Origin: Pogona vitticeps
Taxonomy: Eukaryota; Chordata; Lepidosauria; Squamata; Agamidae
Assembly: GCF_051106095.1 (NCBI RefSeq)
Contig: NC_135789.1
Coordinates: 25,727,264 to 25,791,263, forward strand
Length of the DNA stretch: 64,000 bases
Direction of reading: 5' to 3'
Shown: positions 1 through 11,828 of the stretch, in pieces
Layout of the letters: every line of letters starts with the position of its first letter
Position numbering within the stretch: the first letter of the stretch is position 1
Position numbers and translations under genes: made by a program
The notes under the pieces: model-generated
Databases searched by the model: none
What the model saw: the letters and a program-made list of their open reading frames with translations, nothing else
What the model was told of the DNA's origin: nothing

Positions 1-237
1 GACACGCGAGTAGCCTCATCTCAGGGTGACCCAAAGAAGGGAGTCCAGTCAGCTGCCTTGGCCAGCTCCTGGCACCTGGCTCAGCCAGCAGGGCATCATC
101 CTAAGAGGCTGAGGTCACAGGCGGGTGGCAGGGGGGAAAGCCTTGCTCTTCTACCCCCTAGCCCCCCTCCCATCAAAGGGACATGAAGATGCCCAGTTTG
201 GGCTGAATCGTGCTTTCCACTGCCCTACTCGGGGCTC

Positions 238-296
238 TTTTGGACTACAACTCCCAGCCGCCCCCCGATGAGGGTGATGGCCGTTGTAGTCCAAAC
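238..296. repeat. Short palindrome with ZNF143-like half sites (probable MITE relic)
   Basis: TTTTGGACTACAAC at 238-251 is mirrored by GTTGTAGTCCAAA at 283-295, so the 59 bp could fold on itself. Each arm carries the ACTACAAC part of a ZNF143-like site, the left one followed by TCCCAG. Such palindromes are common small mobile elements in reptiles. It sits in the upstream promoter zone of NCBP3. The rest of 1-237 shows nothing recognisable. Confidence 0.5.
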
Positions 297-423
297 GAGC
301 CGCGTCCTCTTCCACGGAACAAGGCGGGCGCAGGGGAGGCCATCTTGCCCCGTCTTTCTGCTGGAGGGCTCGGCTTATCCCCGCCTCCAATTGGAGGGGG
401 GGAGTTCTACACAGCGAGTTGGG

Positions 424-442
424 ACTACATCTCCCAGAATGC
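424..442 (+). promoter_or_regulatory. ZNF143/THAP11-type promoter element upstream of NCBP3
   Basis: ACTACATCTCCCAGAATGC fits the known ZNF143 (STAF) site ACTACAnnTCCCAGnnTGC at all fixed positions. It lies 187 bp upstream of the NCBP3 start codon in a GC-rich CpG-island promoter. This element often marks constitutive promoters near the start of transcription. Binding here is inferred from the motif. Confidence 0.72.
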
Positions 443-487
443 TCCAGGGCCCTCCAACGAGGCAGTGGGAAAGGGCGGGCTTCCGCC

Positions 488-594
488 ACCGGAAGCAAGG
501 CCCGGCGCGACCGCTCTAGCCGGCGCCTCGGTTCCCTTGGGAGTTCCGGACGGCTCCGCTCCATGGCTTCCGCCTGCCCCAGCCCGCTTCCGGT
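488..594 (+). promoter_or_regulatory. NCBP3 core promoter with two ETS-type sites in a CpG island
   Basis: ACCGGAAG at 488-495 and its inverse CTTCCGGT at 587-594 are ETS/GABPA-type sites in the GC-rich stretch just before the NCBP3 start codon at 629. No TATA box is visible. CpG density stays high to about 900. This is typical of a housekeeping promoter; the transcription start itself cannot be fixed from sequence. Confidence 0.55.
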
Positions 595-628
595 CTCGCC
601 CTAGGTGGTGCTCGGGGGGTTGACGGCC

Positions 629-3600
629 ATGGCAGCCGTGCGGGGCCTCCGCGTCTCGGTGAAGGCGGCCGAGCCGGAGCCCATGGAGGTGGAGGAGGGC
701 GAGCTGCTGCTCCAGCCCGGGGCCGAGGCCGCGGCCGCGGCGGTGGCAGGAGGGGAGGCCCCCGCGCCGGTGCGGCGCTCGTTGCGGGAGTTGCAGCCTC
801 CCCCGGTAAGGAGCCCCCCACGGGGGGGGGAGGGCGGCGCCGTTGCCATGGGAGCCTTTTGGGCCGCGGGAAGCAAAGAAGCCACGTGAAGGCACGCGAG
901 GGGAGACATCCCCCCCCCGGTCATCTCTGGGGAGCCCTGGCCCAGGGATCCTGGGCTTGGGGGGGGTCGGGTCGGGGTACAGGTTCAAAACAACGTTTGA
1001 AAGCGTTTTTTAAAAGCCATTCTAAGGGCTGGGGGGCCTTTGGGACCAAGGCGGGTGTGAACCCTCCGCAGTGGGTGGGGAGAAGGGAAGAGCCAGCCTG
1101 GTTTTCCTTTAGGAGGGAGCTGAGCAGCTCAGGTGCTGCTACAGAGCAAAGGCCCCAGGTAGAGTGAAAGCTCTCATACTAGGATAGGAGAAGAGCCACA
1201 GGGTCTCTGAGGAAGGCCTCTGATTCGGGGCGGCCAAGAGACCCTATGAATGGGCCCCTTTCCTGACTCTGATTGACCTGGTGGGACTGTGGGCAGGCAG
1301 GGCTAGAGGGTGGGATGGGGTGTGAGCCACCCACCCACCGGCCCTCTAGCGAGCTGAAAGCGTGGGGAGGCGTTCCTGACTCTCTCTTGGAAGGGCCTTT
1401 TACCAAGCCCTGCCTGTTTACTGTGGTCTGTTGCACAAGGTGTGTTTGTCACCTTTCTTGTTTGGGAGGTTTCGGAAGGAACACAGCTTCCTCCTTTGTT
1501 GTGGCCTTGGTTTATTTACATTGGGGCTTGTTTGTTTGTTTGTTTCAGGACACCAGCAGGAGATACGAAAACAAAGCCGGAAGCTTCATCACCGGAATAG
1601 ATGTCACCTCAAAGGTAGTTTTCAAAGTCGAACCCATGTTAGTCTGCAAGAGCGTCAAAAAGAAGCACACAGCAAAACAAAAGCAAAACAAAAAACAAAA
1701 ACACCACAACAGCAACATTGTGGCACTTTGAAGACTTAACTGTTGTATTTCAGTATTCATTTATTTATTTATTGGATTTATACCCCGCACCATCTGGCAA
1801 CCAGGCCACTTTGGGCAGCTAACAACAAGACAAACAACACAATATAAAAACATGATTAAAAATAAGATAATAAACATTCAATGGGTATAAAAACTAGTAG
1901 GATAAATTATGTGTTTTCATGGAACAAATCCACCAGTGTGCCAGTTGCACCTTTTTCCTTGAGAGGACTGATCTGGCCATGATGACACATACCTTAGTTA
2001 CATCTCGGCTGGATTACTGTAAAACGTTCTGTGTGGGGCTGCATCTGGAAAGTGTTCGGAAACATTAGCGAGTCAAAAATGCCGCAGCCAGATTGCTAAC
2101 CGTGACTGGTCACAGGGATCACATAACCCTCCCTGTTAGAACAGCTCCACTGGCTGCCCATCCATTTCCGGGCCCAACTCAAGGTGCTGTTTCTAATTTA
2201 TAAAGCCCTAAATCAGTGGTTCTTAACCTTTGTTACTCGGACGCTTTTGAACTGCAACTCCCAGAAACCCCATTCAGGACAGCTGGTGGTGAAGGCTTCT
2301 GGGAGTTGCAGTCCAAAACTCCTGAGTAACCCAAGGTTAAGAACCAGTGCTCTAAATGACTAGGGTCCAACCTAAAAGACTGGATCTCCCTCTGTGAGCC
2401 TGCCTGGGCATTAAGATCAACAGGGGAGGCCTTTCTCTGTGTCCCACCACTCTCACAGATATGCTTGGTGGAGACATAAGAAAGGGCCTTTTCTGTCACT
2501 GCTCCCAGACTATGAAGCTCCCTCCCATAGGGAGCCAGTCTGCCCCCATCTTTGCTGTCATTCCGCAAGCAGATGAAGACCTTTTTCTTTAGGCAGGCTT
2601 CTCATTAGTGATTGGGTTTTTGAACAAATGGTTGTGCTCTGTTGCTTTTCAATGTGTTTTTAGATTCTAATTGTTGTTTTTAGTATAATGCTTGCTTACT
2701 TCTTTTTTAATATTTGCATGCTTACTGTTCCAGATTTTAAATATTGCCTTTTCAGTTATGTAAGTTGTCTTGGAGCCTTTTAAGGAACAAATAGTTTAAA
2801 AAAGTAAATAAAATAAATTCATCAGACATAAGAGTATAACACATACAGAGGCGATATGGTAAAATATTCATACAAGGCACTAGGATAAAGGGACAGTGGT
2901 GTTTGGTTGCATCTCATACGTAGTGATGATTTAAGACCCTGTTTGGTGTTCAGTTGTTTTGAAGCTTGATTCTGTATCCTCAAAGATCTTCAACGTGCAT
3001 GTTTAGCATTTGTACTCAGCAGGAAAAGATAGGTGATGGCCAGTTTGGAGACGATGAGTGTTCTTTCTTCATTGACCAAGAGATACATTGGCTTTGGTGA
3101 ATCCAAAGGATAAATTATTATCAGGAGAAAGGCAGCCTATAAATAGGATGGACATACAAATAAATAATTCCTACCTGGTGCTTTTCTCTGGAGACACAAA
3201 GTGCATTGCATTGCCAGGCACACCGTTTCTGTGTTTTAACACTTATTGTGGGTGGCTGGATCTGGTTTCTGTGCGTGCGGCCTTGTCATCGAAATGCCTG
3301 CTTAGCCAAAAACGGAAAGCGCTGGCTTTGGCATCACCAGGTGCTCAGAGAGATGAGCGCTGGGAACTCAGGTATGAGTGTCTTTGGTAACCAGGCGGAG
3401 CCCTCGAGGGCAACAGCTGTTCTCCATGGCAGGCCCCTTCTCTTCAGTGGATGTAGGCCCCGGGAGAGTTTGGATTTGCTCGGGAGATGATGGGTTTGAA
3501 CCTTAACCTGCTGTGCCTTTTCTCAAATACCATTTTCTTGTCTGCAAGGCAACTTCCTGCCTGTCTGATACTGTCTCGATCCAGCGATAGACTTTAATCT

Positions 3601-6600
3601 GCCTCCTTGATGGTGGTTTGGGTTTTCCTTATTCCATTCCGGTCCTCAGATATTTGCCAGATTTCCTAGTGACCTGGAGGAAGGAGCACATAGTTGTTCC
3701 TTTGAATCCCGTTGAAGTACCAGATTCCTGTTTCCTCTTGCCTTTCTTTGCCCCATAACAGTCAGTGAGTTTCGGAATGTTAGTTGTGAAGGTTTTAATT
3801 TCGGTTGCCTTTGCACCCTTTGCAGGAAGCAATTGAGAAGAAGGAGCAGAGAGCAAAACGCTTCCATTTCCGTGCAGAGGTCAATCTGGCTCAACGGAAT
3901 GTGGCTCTGGACCGAGACCTGATGAAGAAAGGTAGTGGACATTTGGGTGTCCTTTGTTCCATCCAGACACTTGTTTTGCAAATCCACCAGGGCTTACCTC
4001 TCTCCTCCTCGTTTGTGGGTGGAGGGCAGAAATGTATTTCCTGAGTGAGTTAGTTTTTGCCCGAGAAAAAAGGAGCCATGGCAAGAGGAGCAAGGTTCAA
4101 GATAAAAACAGAGATGCTGCGGAAAATGGAAATCTCCTTTTCAAGTCTAAATTACATTTGTTGTTCTACGGATCAGGTGATATATATATCTAGCATAGCA
4201 GCCAGTGTAATTCTTATATGTATTATACTTAAGATTCTGGACACTTTTTATTGTTATGGGCCCTTTAGTTCCAATCAAACAAGGATGATTGCTTATATGT
4301 AGACTGCTCAGAACAGTGCTGTGCATTCACAGGGGTGGTGCATAAGTACCAGAATATACAAATCAATAAAATAAATAAATCTCCAGTGTTGTAGGTATAA
4401 ATACATTTGTATTTCTTTACACTAGCAAAGCTCATGCATCTTCATTTTTCCTAGCTGGGGAAATAATGGAGAGTTCAAAATGAAAGCACTCAGTAGTGTG
4501 GTAAACCTAAAGAGCCCAGGGCCCACTCCCTGGTCCCTCTGTCACGCACACGCCCTTCCTAGCCTCATTTCTGCAGCTGATCTATGCTGAGCTTGGAAAT
4601 GGTTTTATCTTTGATTAGACCTTCTCCTAGACCAGCTCTGAGCCTCTCGCAGCACAAAGCAGAGAGAAGCTTTATCTCAGATCAGTTCCTGGCAACTATT
4701 TTGAGATATTAAGCACAGCAAACAAATTATTTTCTGCCCCTCCACTGAAGAGCATGTCATCCTAAAAGGAAATTTGTGTACATGGAATTTGCCTTGATTT
4801 ATTTGGTTGGTTGGTGTTTTTTTTTATTTCTCCACCCCTGCAAAAATGGCAAGAAGCTTTTGGGGGAAGCAGAACCTGCAAACCCTCCCTCTTCTATCTC
4901 ATGGACAGTCATCTAAGGATGAAGGGGACCTCCAGCTTTTTTTTTCCTGTCGCTGGAAATGAGATTTGCTTATTTCCCTCCTCTGATGATGATGTGTTTG
5001 ACTCCGGCCTGTTGCCAAAACTAAACCAGACATTCCTTTGCAGCCGTTCCAAAATTACGACTGGACACCATCTACGTTTACGGGGTTGATGAGATGAGCA
5101 CCCAAGACATTTTTGCTTATTTTAAGGAGTATCCCCCTGCCCACATTGAGTGGCTGGACGACACCTCATGTAAGTGGAAACCTTGGACGTGTGTGGCATG
5201 GTGTGCATTTGGTGGCCAGTGGATGTATCCGTTGCTGTCTTCGTTTTTGGTTAAGAGGACATGAGCAAAGAGGATCAGGGTTTGTTTCTTGTGGTGTTTG
5301 TGGTTCATACGGGGAGACCACTGCTCTTTCGTGGACCTCCTTAATGGCCCTGAAGGGAAGGACGGGGCCTTGCAAGAGCTTTAACAAGCTCCCCCTGCAG
5401 CTCCATTCCTGCTCCCCCCCTTTTAGGCAATGTGGTCTGGCTGGATGAAGTCACTGCCACTCGAGCGCTCATCAACATGAGCTCTATGCCGGAGGACAAA
5501 TTGAAATCCCAAGAAAGCAGCAAGAAAGAGGCCGAGGCAAACAAAAAAGGTAGGTTTTTTCCTCATTTTCCGGGGCCGTTTGGCGGGTGTGCCAGGAGCC
5601 CTCGGGCCACTCGGGGCCACCTGTGGCAGCTCAGCAGTCACTCCTGTGTTGGCTTTGGGGGGGGGGGAAGTGCCGAGTCAGGTGTTTGCCAAGCCTGGAG
5701 TGGAGCCATCTCACAGCCCAGCCTCTTCCTCTTGCCAGGATCACCCCAAGACCCCTGTGCCTTGCAGCTCCTTCAGGGCCCTGCCCTGGGGCCCAAGGCA
5801 GGGCAGCCCTTCCTGCTCATTCTTACTTCCTTTCCCTCTCACTTCATTTACTGATTGGTCACATCCTGCAAAAGGAGACCTGATGAATGCTCTGAGCCGT
5901 AGGCAGGCTCCCAGGGCAAGTGGACCCCCCCCCCTGCGGGTCCAGGTGTGTGTGTGTGGGACCTGGGGACCCAGGTATTCCTAGCTGTGCTGCTGTAGCA
6001 AAGGGAGGCAGGGGAGGGGAAGGTCTGCTAGCTTGCAAGTCCTTCCTGAGCCAAGCCGACCATGCCCTTTGGACCCCTTGACTCAGCATCTGTGAAGCTG
6101 CTTCCCCCCTCCCTCCAAGAAGCCAAGCTCTGCTGGAAGACCTGGCCAAATGCCGGGGATGTCTTCCTCTGCTTCTGTTTCCCAGTCTGACTGGGTCCTC
6201 TGCTGGGAGGCTAGAGATCCAGGATTGACATTAAAACCAGCAGCCTTGCGGCAAATCCCCAATTCTTTGGCAGGGCTCTGGGGATCAGCCATTTCAGGGG
6301 AGTGGACCAGAGATCCATCAACCCACCCCAATGCTCATCTGTGTCTTTGCGCTCTTTTGTAGAAAAACAGGAGGAAAGCTCTGATGAGGAGGCAGAGGAG
6401 GGCGAGGTGGAGGACGACCATCCAAGTGATACGGAGGTCAGTGGGGGCGAAGGTTTGCGCCGGGGCTCTCAGAAGGGAAACTCCAAGGGAGGCAAATGTG
6501 CACAGGCAGGCTTCTGAGCTGCAGCAGGCAGGAAATCGGAGCCGAGTGCTTGCTGCTCTCGGAGTAAGGAGGGACAGTGTTGGATCTCTCAGGCTGGAAG

Positions 6601-9600
6601 CAGAGAGGTGTGTGTGGGGTGGTGAAGTGGCATCCTTCCCATTTTTGGGGGGGAGAGGTATTTTTTTAGCTTCTCCCGAAATGTGGAAGTCAGTGGATGG
6701 TTCTCTCCCCAGCTGGACACGCTCTCCCAGGTGGAAGAAGACTCCCTTCTCCGGAACGACTTGCGCCCGGCGAGCAAGTTGGCCAAAGGAAACAAGCTCT
6801 TCATGCGTTTCGCCACCCGAGGTAAACAGTCCGGCCCTTTCTGGACAGACTCTTGGCAGCCCCAGCAACCTGGCGTTGCAGCCGCAAGGGAGTTCTCTGA
6901 GCCAGCCGTTTCCCAGCCTTCGCTCCCGAGATGCGCTTTGGACCTCCAGAAATCCTGGCGAGCGCAGCAGGCGGTGAAGTCTTCTAGGAATTTCGGTCCA
7001 AGAACCTCTGGGGAGCCAAGGTTGGGAACAATGGCTCTTAAGCTGGCCTGACGCCAAAGGGCTTTGAGACCCCCGTCGTCTGCTCCCCATGTGGCTGGCT
7101 GGATGCCCCACCGGGAAGCCCTTCAGCTGAGCGTAAGCCTGTAACCGCCTTCCTGCTTGAGATCCCAAAAGCCAGAGGTGTCCAGGCTTTGATATGGGGC
7201 CGTTGGAGGCCACGTCATCCAGTGCAGGATGGATCTGCAGGGGATGCCCCAGAGAGGATGCCTCTTGGAGAGGACAGCAAGCCTGTCTTGAAGACCGTGG
7301 ATTCCTGAGAGGTCTCTCTTCATGTTGAAACAGGCTCTGTGCCTGCCTACCTTCTACCCCTGTGATCCTCCTGCTTCCATAGGTCCTTTTGGACTGAGAA
7401 GGGACCCTAGATAGAAAGCAACGGCTTTGTGGTGGTGGTGGTGGTGGTGTAAATTCCGAGGCCCCCACAAGGCACACCAGCAGCAGCGTTGCTGGCTGTT
7501 ACTGGGACTCCTGACCAGTCTCTCTTGTATTTTCTGCCTTTGTTACGTAGGCGTTCCTCATGTTTTTTCCGGATCTTCTTATTTTCTCTGTGGGTGGGGG
7601 GGAGCAGTTCTCAATGGGCAGGGGGGATGAACCTCCAGGTGCCCTCAGCCCCTGAGTCTCGGCTTCCCTCTTGCAGACGACAAAAAGGAGCTCGGGGCTG
7701 CCAGGAGGAGCCAGTATTACATGAAATACGGTAACCCCAACTACGGTGGCATGAAAGGCATCCTGAGCAACTCCTGGTGAGTGGGACGGGGACTGGTGTC
7801 CGGGAAGGAGGAGGCAGCCTTCCCCGGCCTTTTGTGCTACAACACCCCTGCAGCCCCCGGGATCTGCTCTCTGGGCTCCCTTTTCCCGCTCCGGCTGGGC
7901 CTCAACTGGCCAAGAAGATCTTGGGAGGGATCTCCCGCAGCTTCTTTGCTTTACTTCCCAGTCCCGTGTGGAGGGGGCACCCGTGACATCCATGTATTTT
8001 TAATGCCCTTTCACCTTGTGGCCTTCCAGGAAACGGAGGTATCATTCCCGTCGGCTGCAGCGTGATGTCATTAAGAAGAGGACCCTCATTGGGGACGACG
8101 TTGGCTTGACGCCACCTTACAAACATCGCCACTCTGGTAAGAACCCACCTGAGGGAGGAGGTTGTTTCAGGAAAAGCGACGTGTTGGGCAAGGGAGCAGC
8201 TTTGGAGGGCAAGCTTTGGAGGGTGGTTCATCTCTCGCAGGGTGTGTTGGGAGTTGGAGAAGACATCCTTCCAGAGAGGAAAGGCTTGACCCCTTGTCAG
8301 CCCCTCTAAGCTCCTGCTCAAGCTTCCTTTGTATTACTAGAGGAGCCATTTAAACAGTGTCGCTTGGAGTGACAGGAGACTGAGGTCGGTGAGGGTTTGT
8401 GAATAGGGGGTGGCAGGTGGGGGGGGGCTGAGCGGCTGAATCGGTGTTTCCCATCTGGCACAGAAGATAATGCGGGCCCTTTGTCCCCCCCCCCAAAAAG
8501 ACTCCCCGTCTGGAATTGTGTGTGTAACAATGCCACAGAAGCAAAAGCAGATGAGGATGATGAGATGTGGTTGTTCATCCATTCTCCCAGAGGGTTTCTG
8601 GGTTGTAGGTGGAGGGTGGGCTTGGAGTGTAGATTTCTTACGGTACCCGAGGCATCTTTTCCCTCCGCAGTGTGCTGTGATGACTGTTGCTTCCTTATAC
8701 ACGTTGATTTCAGAATTGTCATACAAAAACCTGACAAAAAAGGTCTCCGAATGATTTCCTCTTCGTGTGTCGCACAGGCTTAGTCCATGTTCCTGAGGAG
8801 CCCATTGAGGAAGAGGAGGAGGAGGAGGACGATGACGACGAGGATGACGACCAGGACATGGACGAAGACGACCGCGTCGTGGTGGAGTACCGGGACGAGC
8901 TGCAGGCCTTCAAGCAGTCGCGGGAGCGGAGCGCCTCCTGCCGGTCCAGCGCCAGCGAGTCCGACTCGGACGAAATGGACTACGACCTGGAGCTGAAGAT
9001 GATCTCCACCCCGTCTCCCAAGAAGAGCATGAAGATGACGATGTACGCCGACGAGGTGGAGTCTCAGCTCAAGAGCATTCGGTGAGGCTGGCTGCCGACT
9101 TGGGTGATGCAAGGACGCCTTCTTGGGGGGGCCTCTCGTTCCCGGTTCTCCATGTGGCAGGGGAAGGGGGCTCTAGCTATGTCATGTAGCCAGGAGGGGC
9201 TTCCTTCTTGACTTGGGAATAACTAAGGGCTGGCACCCTGTGCGAGGACTCCCACTCCTGACGGATGGCGTGGTCTTTGTTGAGTACCTGATCTGCAGGT
9301 GAGCTTTTCACAGGCACAGGGGCCTCGGCCTGCCTTCTGATCAGGACACCCTTGGGCAGAGCAGAATCTCCCAGACCTAGTGTATGCTAATGCACGCACA
9401 CATTTGTACCTCCTCCTAGTCTCCTGGGGTCAGCGAAGGTTCCCACTTTCATTTTATTTTATTTTTAAAACAAATCACACAGGAATTCCATGAGAGCGGA
9501 TAGCGTCACATCCAGCAATATCAAGAATCGCATTGGGAGTAAGGGGCCTTCCGAGAAAATTGCTGATGTGCGATTCCTCTTGGAAGAGAAGCGTCACGGA

Positions 9601-11828
9601 AGTCCCGCTCAGCCACCGCTGCCGAGCAGTGTGAAATCAGGTAGGAGGAGGTGGGGACGGAGATTTCCTGCTGTTGGGTGCGTGGCTGGGGTTTTTTTTG
9701 CTTTCATACACATTAGTATATTGCTGACACAGCAAGTCAACGTGTGTGAAGCCCCTGGATGCTCTGTAGAAGTTAGATGGGATTGGGAAAAAAAGAGATC
9801 AATGGAAGGATCAAGGAATATCAGAATTTTAAAGATTTCTTGGTTTGGCAGAGTGGCATTATGTAAAATGAAAATTATTCCTAAATTGTATATTTTGGAT
9901 GCTTCCCATAAAGATTACAGATTTTTTTTTTGAAAGAATGAAATAAAATGAAATAAAAAAAGAAACTAGATGAGATATGGACCCTTCATCCAGAACAGAG
10001 CCAAAGGGGGGCCCCACCAGGCAGGGGGTCCGTGTCATGTCAGGCGTGTAAGGGGGTAAGTGGGCGGACTGTATTCCTATTGTCTGAGGGGTTATCGCTG
10101 AGCCCCACAGTGACACCGAAGCCTTTTACCCCCTTTTGCGTTGCTCTGACCCAAGGGAAGCACCCGAGGGCTGGGCCTGGGAAAGGCTTTACCATGCCGG
10201 TACTCACCAGCCAAGCGGAAAGTGCCGCAGACGACAGCCCTGCGCCCGTGGGCCTTCTGCGCCCAGGGTGCCCTTGAGACATTGAGCTTTTGGGAATGAA
10301 AATGGGGTCAGCAGCTGCTCCCCACTTCCCCTCGTGGTGCTTTGCGTGGGTCCTCTCCCTGCCCCATTCAGCACAGCTGAGAAAAAGTGATTTCCACTCC
10401 TCCTACCCCCTTTCCATTGGGCCGTCGGGCGAAACTGCACAGGGCTGAGCTCAGGCGCAACGTTTTGGGTGTTCCTTCCAGATGTCCGGCAGAGGCTTGG
10501 CAAGAGGCCGCACTCTCCAGAAGCCCCGCAGCCTGGCGGCACCTCGGCATCGCACCGCGAGCCCCCGATCTCGGACGTGCATAGCCGCCTGGGGATCCCC
10601 AAGCAAGAGGGGAAAGGCCTCTACTCGGACACCCAAGAGAAGAAATCCGGTCAGTTCTGGGAAGGGAGGAGCAAAAGCACCTAAGTCTTCTCAAGAGCCA
10701 CTTGGGCTTGTCTGGTCAAGGGCAGAAATGCTAATCCTGAAGGGGTGGGGGGGTTATTTGCAGGGGGTGGCACCCGGTGCATTTATTTTTATTTGTGGCA
10801 TATCTGCCTTGCCTTTCCTCCCTTGAGCTTCAAGGCGGTTCTCTCTCGGCACCTCCTTTATTCTCACAACAGCCGTGTGAGGTTGGCCGGGCTGAGAACG
10901 TGTGACCCAGGCTTCGTCCTGGGAGCCTTGTGGCCAAGAGAGCATTTCAACGTGGGTCTTCAGGGTCCTAATCTAACGTGTCAAGTGCTTTGCCTGCTGA
11001 GTTCTTGTTCAAATCAACGTGAAGGAGGTAGAAGTGGGTGGGTCGGCAGCCACAGATGGCAGCTGCTCCTCCTTCCAGGAAGAACCTCGAAAAGGAGGCC
11101 ATGCCCAGCCGATTGGCAAGCAGAGTTTCTGCCTCCTAGTCGGCACGGCGGCTCTGGCTTCTAGGTGATGTCCACTTGTCCACCTTGAGAATAAGAAAGT
11201 AGCTTCATGATCTATAATTAAGGAGGGGGGGGGAAACTATTCCAAGCCTTGAAACCAGAATCCCACCCAGAAAGCTGTTCAAGGGCTGCACATATCCTGA
11301 AAATGGTTTCCCTGTTGGTCTCATCCTGGAAATAGCAGCATCCCCTCCCAAGACAGAAGCAACCGATCGTTGCTGTAGGAAGCCCTTTGACCAAAGATAG
11401 AGGTAAGATACCTTAAAGAGGGTGTCATTTTCATGACAAAGAGCCATCCTTGAGCTTCCTTTTGGACACTGAAGAGAAGGTTGGTGTGAATAAAACCCAC
11501 GTTTCGGCAGAGCCTTCCCAAAGGGGTGACCCGAACAACTCTTGATCGTGGATATCATTGTTTTTCAAAATCTGCCATCTCTTTTCTTTCAGCAAATTTA
11601 TGGACACGTTTGGGAACTGCGTCCAAGACATCGGAGAAGGTTCTTGAGAGAGCAGAGAAGCCAGCCGCCACAGCTGAAGAAGAGGACTCGGAGCTCCAGC
11701 GGGCCTGGGGGGCCCTCATCAAGGAGAAGGAGCAGTCCCGGCAGAAGAAGAGCCGCCTGGACCACTTGCCCTCCCTGCAGATTGAAATCAGCCGCGAGAG
11801 CAGCTCCGAGTCAGAGGCGGAGTCATGA
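629..11828 (+). CDS. NCBP3: NCBP3, nuclear cap-binding protein subunit 3 (13 coding exons)
   Basis: Coding exons: 629-805, 1549-1614, 3826-3931, 5044-5169, 5427-5549, 6363-6436, 6713-6821, 7677-7776, 8030-8136, 8778-9081, 9483-9640, 10482-10649, 11593-11828. All introns are GT-AG. The lengths add to 1854 nt, giving 617 residues plus stop, close to the roughly 620 residues I recall for human. The start is the MAAVRGLRVSVKA peptide that opens the mammalian protein. An RRM-like fold spans about residues 124-186 with the cap-contacting WLDD motif at 153-156 (5151-5162). Exon 10 encodes a long acidic run (about 339-362), then a Ser/Arg-rich part and the conserved MISTPSPKKSMKMTMYADE stretch. The C-terminus is rich in K/E and Ser. 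Known role: binds the m7G cap and, with NCBP1, forms an alternative cap-binding complex linked to TREX and poly(A) RNA export. Oddity: the exon 1 linker is Ala/Glu-rich low complexity, unlike what I recall of human. Confidence 0.97.
1620..1745 (+). repeat. Interspersed repeat fragment in NCBP3 intron 2
   Basis: A stretch with CCCATGTTAGTCTGCAAGAG, an A-rich middle, then GTGGCACTTTGAAGACTTAAC. Similar end pieces occur at about 24,235-24,290 and 45,095-45,170 (GGCACCTTAAAGACTAA). I recognise this as a family widespread in reptiles but do not assign its class. Confidence 0.5.
1755..1900 (-). repeat. LINE/SINE 3' tail (TTTATTTATT...CCCCGC...GGCAGCTAAC type)
   Basis: Reads (on the reverse strand) as the standard reptile retroposon tail ending in an (AAATAAAT)n run, with the TACCCCGC and GGGCAGCTAAC landmarks. 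It lies in NCBP3 intron 2. No coding capacity is visible. Confidence 0.6.
1940..2820 (+). mobile_element. L2/CR1-type LINE 3' fragment, split by a hAT MITE
   Basis: Degenerate reading of the C-terminal part of an L2-like reverse transcriptase polyprotein: peptides resembling LDYCKT..VGLHLESVRKH, AARLLTVTGHRDHIT, LHWLPIHFRAQLKVLFLIYKAL and ERAFSVTAPRL. These are followed by an AT-rich 3' region and a tail with AAATAAAATAAA at about 2806-2817. A 136 bp element at 2214-2349 interrupts it. Inactive fragment in NCBP3 intron 2. Confidence 0.7.
2214..2349. mobile_element. hAT-like MITE with 8-bp target duplication, inside the L2 fragment
   Basis: Terminal inverted repeats CAGTGGTTCTTAACC (left) and GGTTAAGAACCAGTG (right). 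Inside them a second palindrome pairs CAACTCCCAGAA with TTCTGGGAGTTG. The element is flanked by CCCTAAAT (2206-2213) and CTCTAAAT (2350-2357), an 8-bp target duplication with one difference, as expected for hAT elements. No transposase is present, so it was moved in trans. Confidence 0.78.
4290..4385 (+). repeat. LINE tail fragment in NCBP3 intron 3
   Basis: Contains GACTGCTCAGAACAGTGCTG, GGTGGTGCATAAGTACC and an AATAAAATAAATAAAT end, the pattern of an L2/CR1-like retroposon tail. A similar but weaker tail (AAAGGCAGCCTATAAATAGG, then ACAAATAAATAAT) is at about 3,120-3,170 in intron 2. Confidence 0.5.
9784..9960 (+). mobile_element. 5'-truncated L1 LINE fragment in NCBP3 intron 11
   Basis: A frame reads WDWEKKRSMEG...ISWFGRVALCKMKIIPKLYIL, which matches the SWxGRxxxxKMNxLPKxLYL block near the end of the L1 reverse transcriptase. 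It is followed by an A-rich tail. Diverged flanking repeats at 9768-9783 and 9961-9976 (13 of 16 positions identical) look like an old target-site duplication. It is internally deleted and inactive. Confidence 0.7.
10780..11000 (-). mobile_element. tRNA-derived SINE (MIR/L2-tail type), reverse orientation
   Basis: Landmarks on the reverse strand in order: a degenerate tRNA-like head near 10,985, a core with CTCACACGGCTGTTGTGAGAA (read in reverse), and the AAGGCGG... tail ending in A/T-rich sequence near 10,785. This is the common amniote tRNA-SINE layout. It lies in NCBP3 intron 12 and is strongly diverged. Confidence 0.55.

Noticed and set aside
6335-7477. 380-codon minus-strand open frame across NCBP3 exons 6 and 7
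   Set aside because: It runs across two confirmed NCBP3 exons and introns with no resemblance to any protein.
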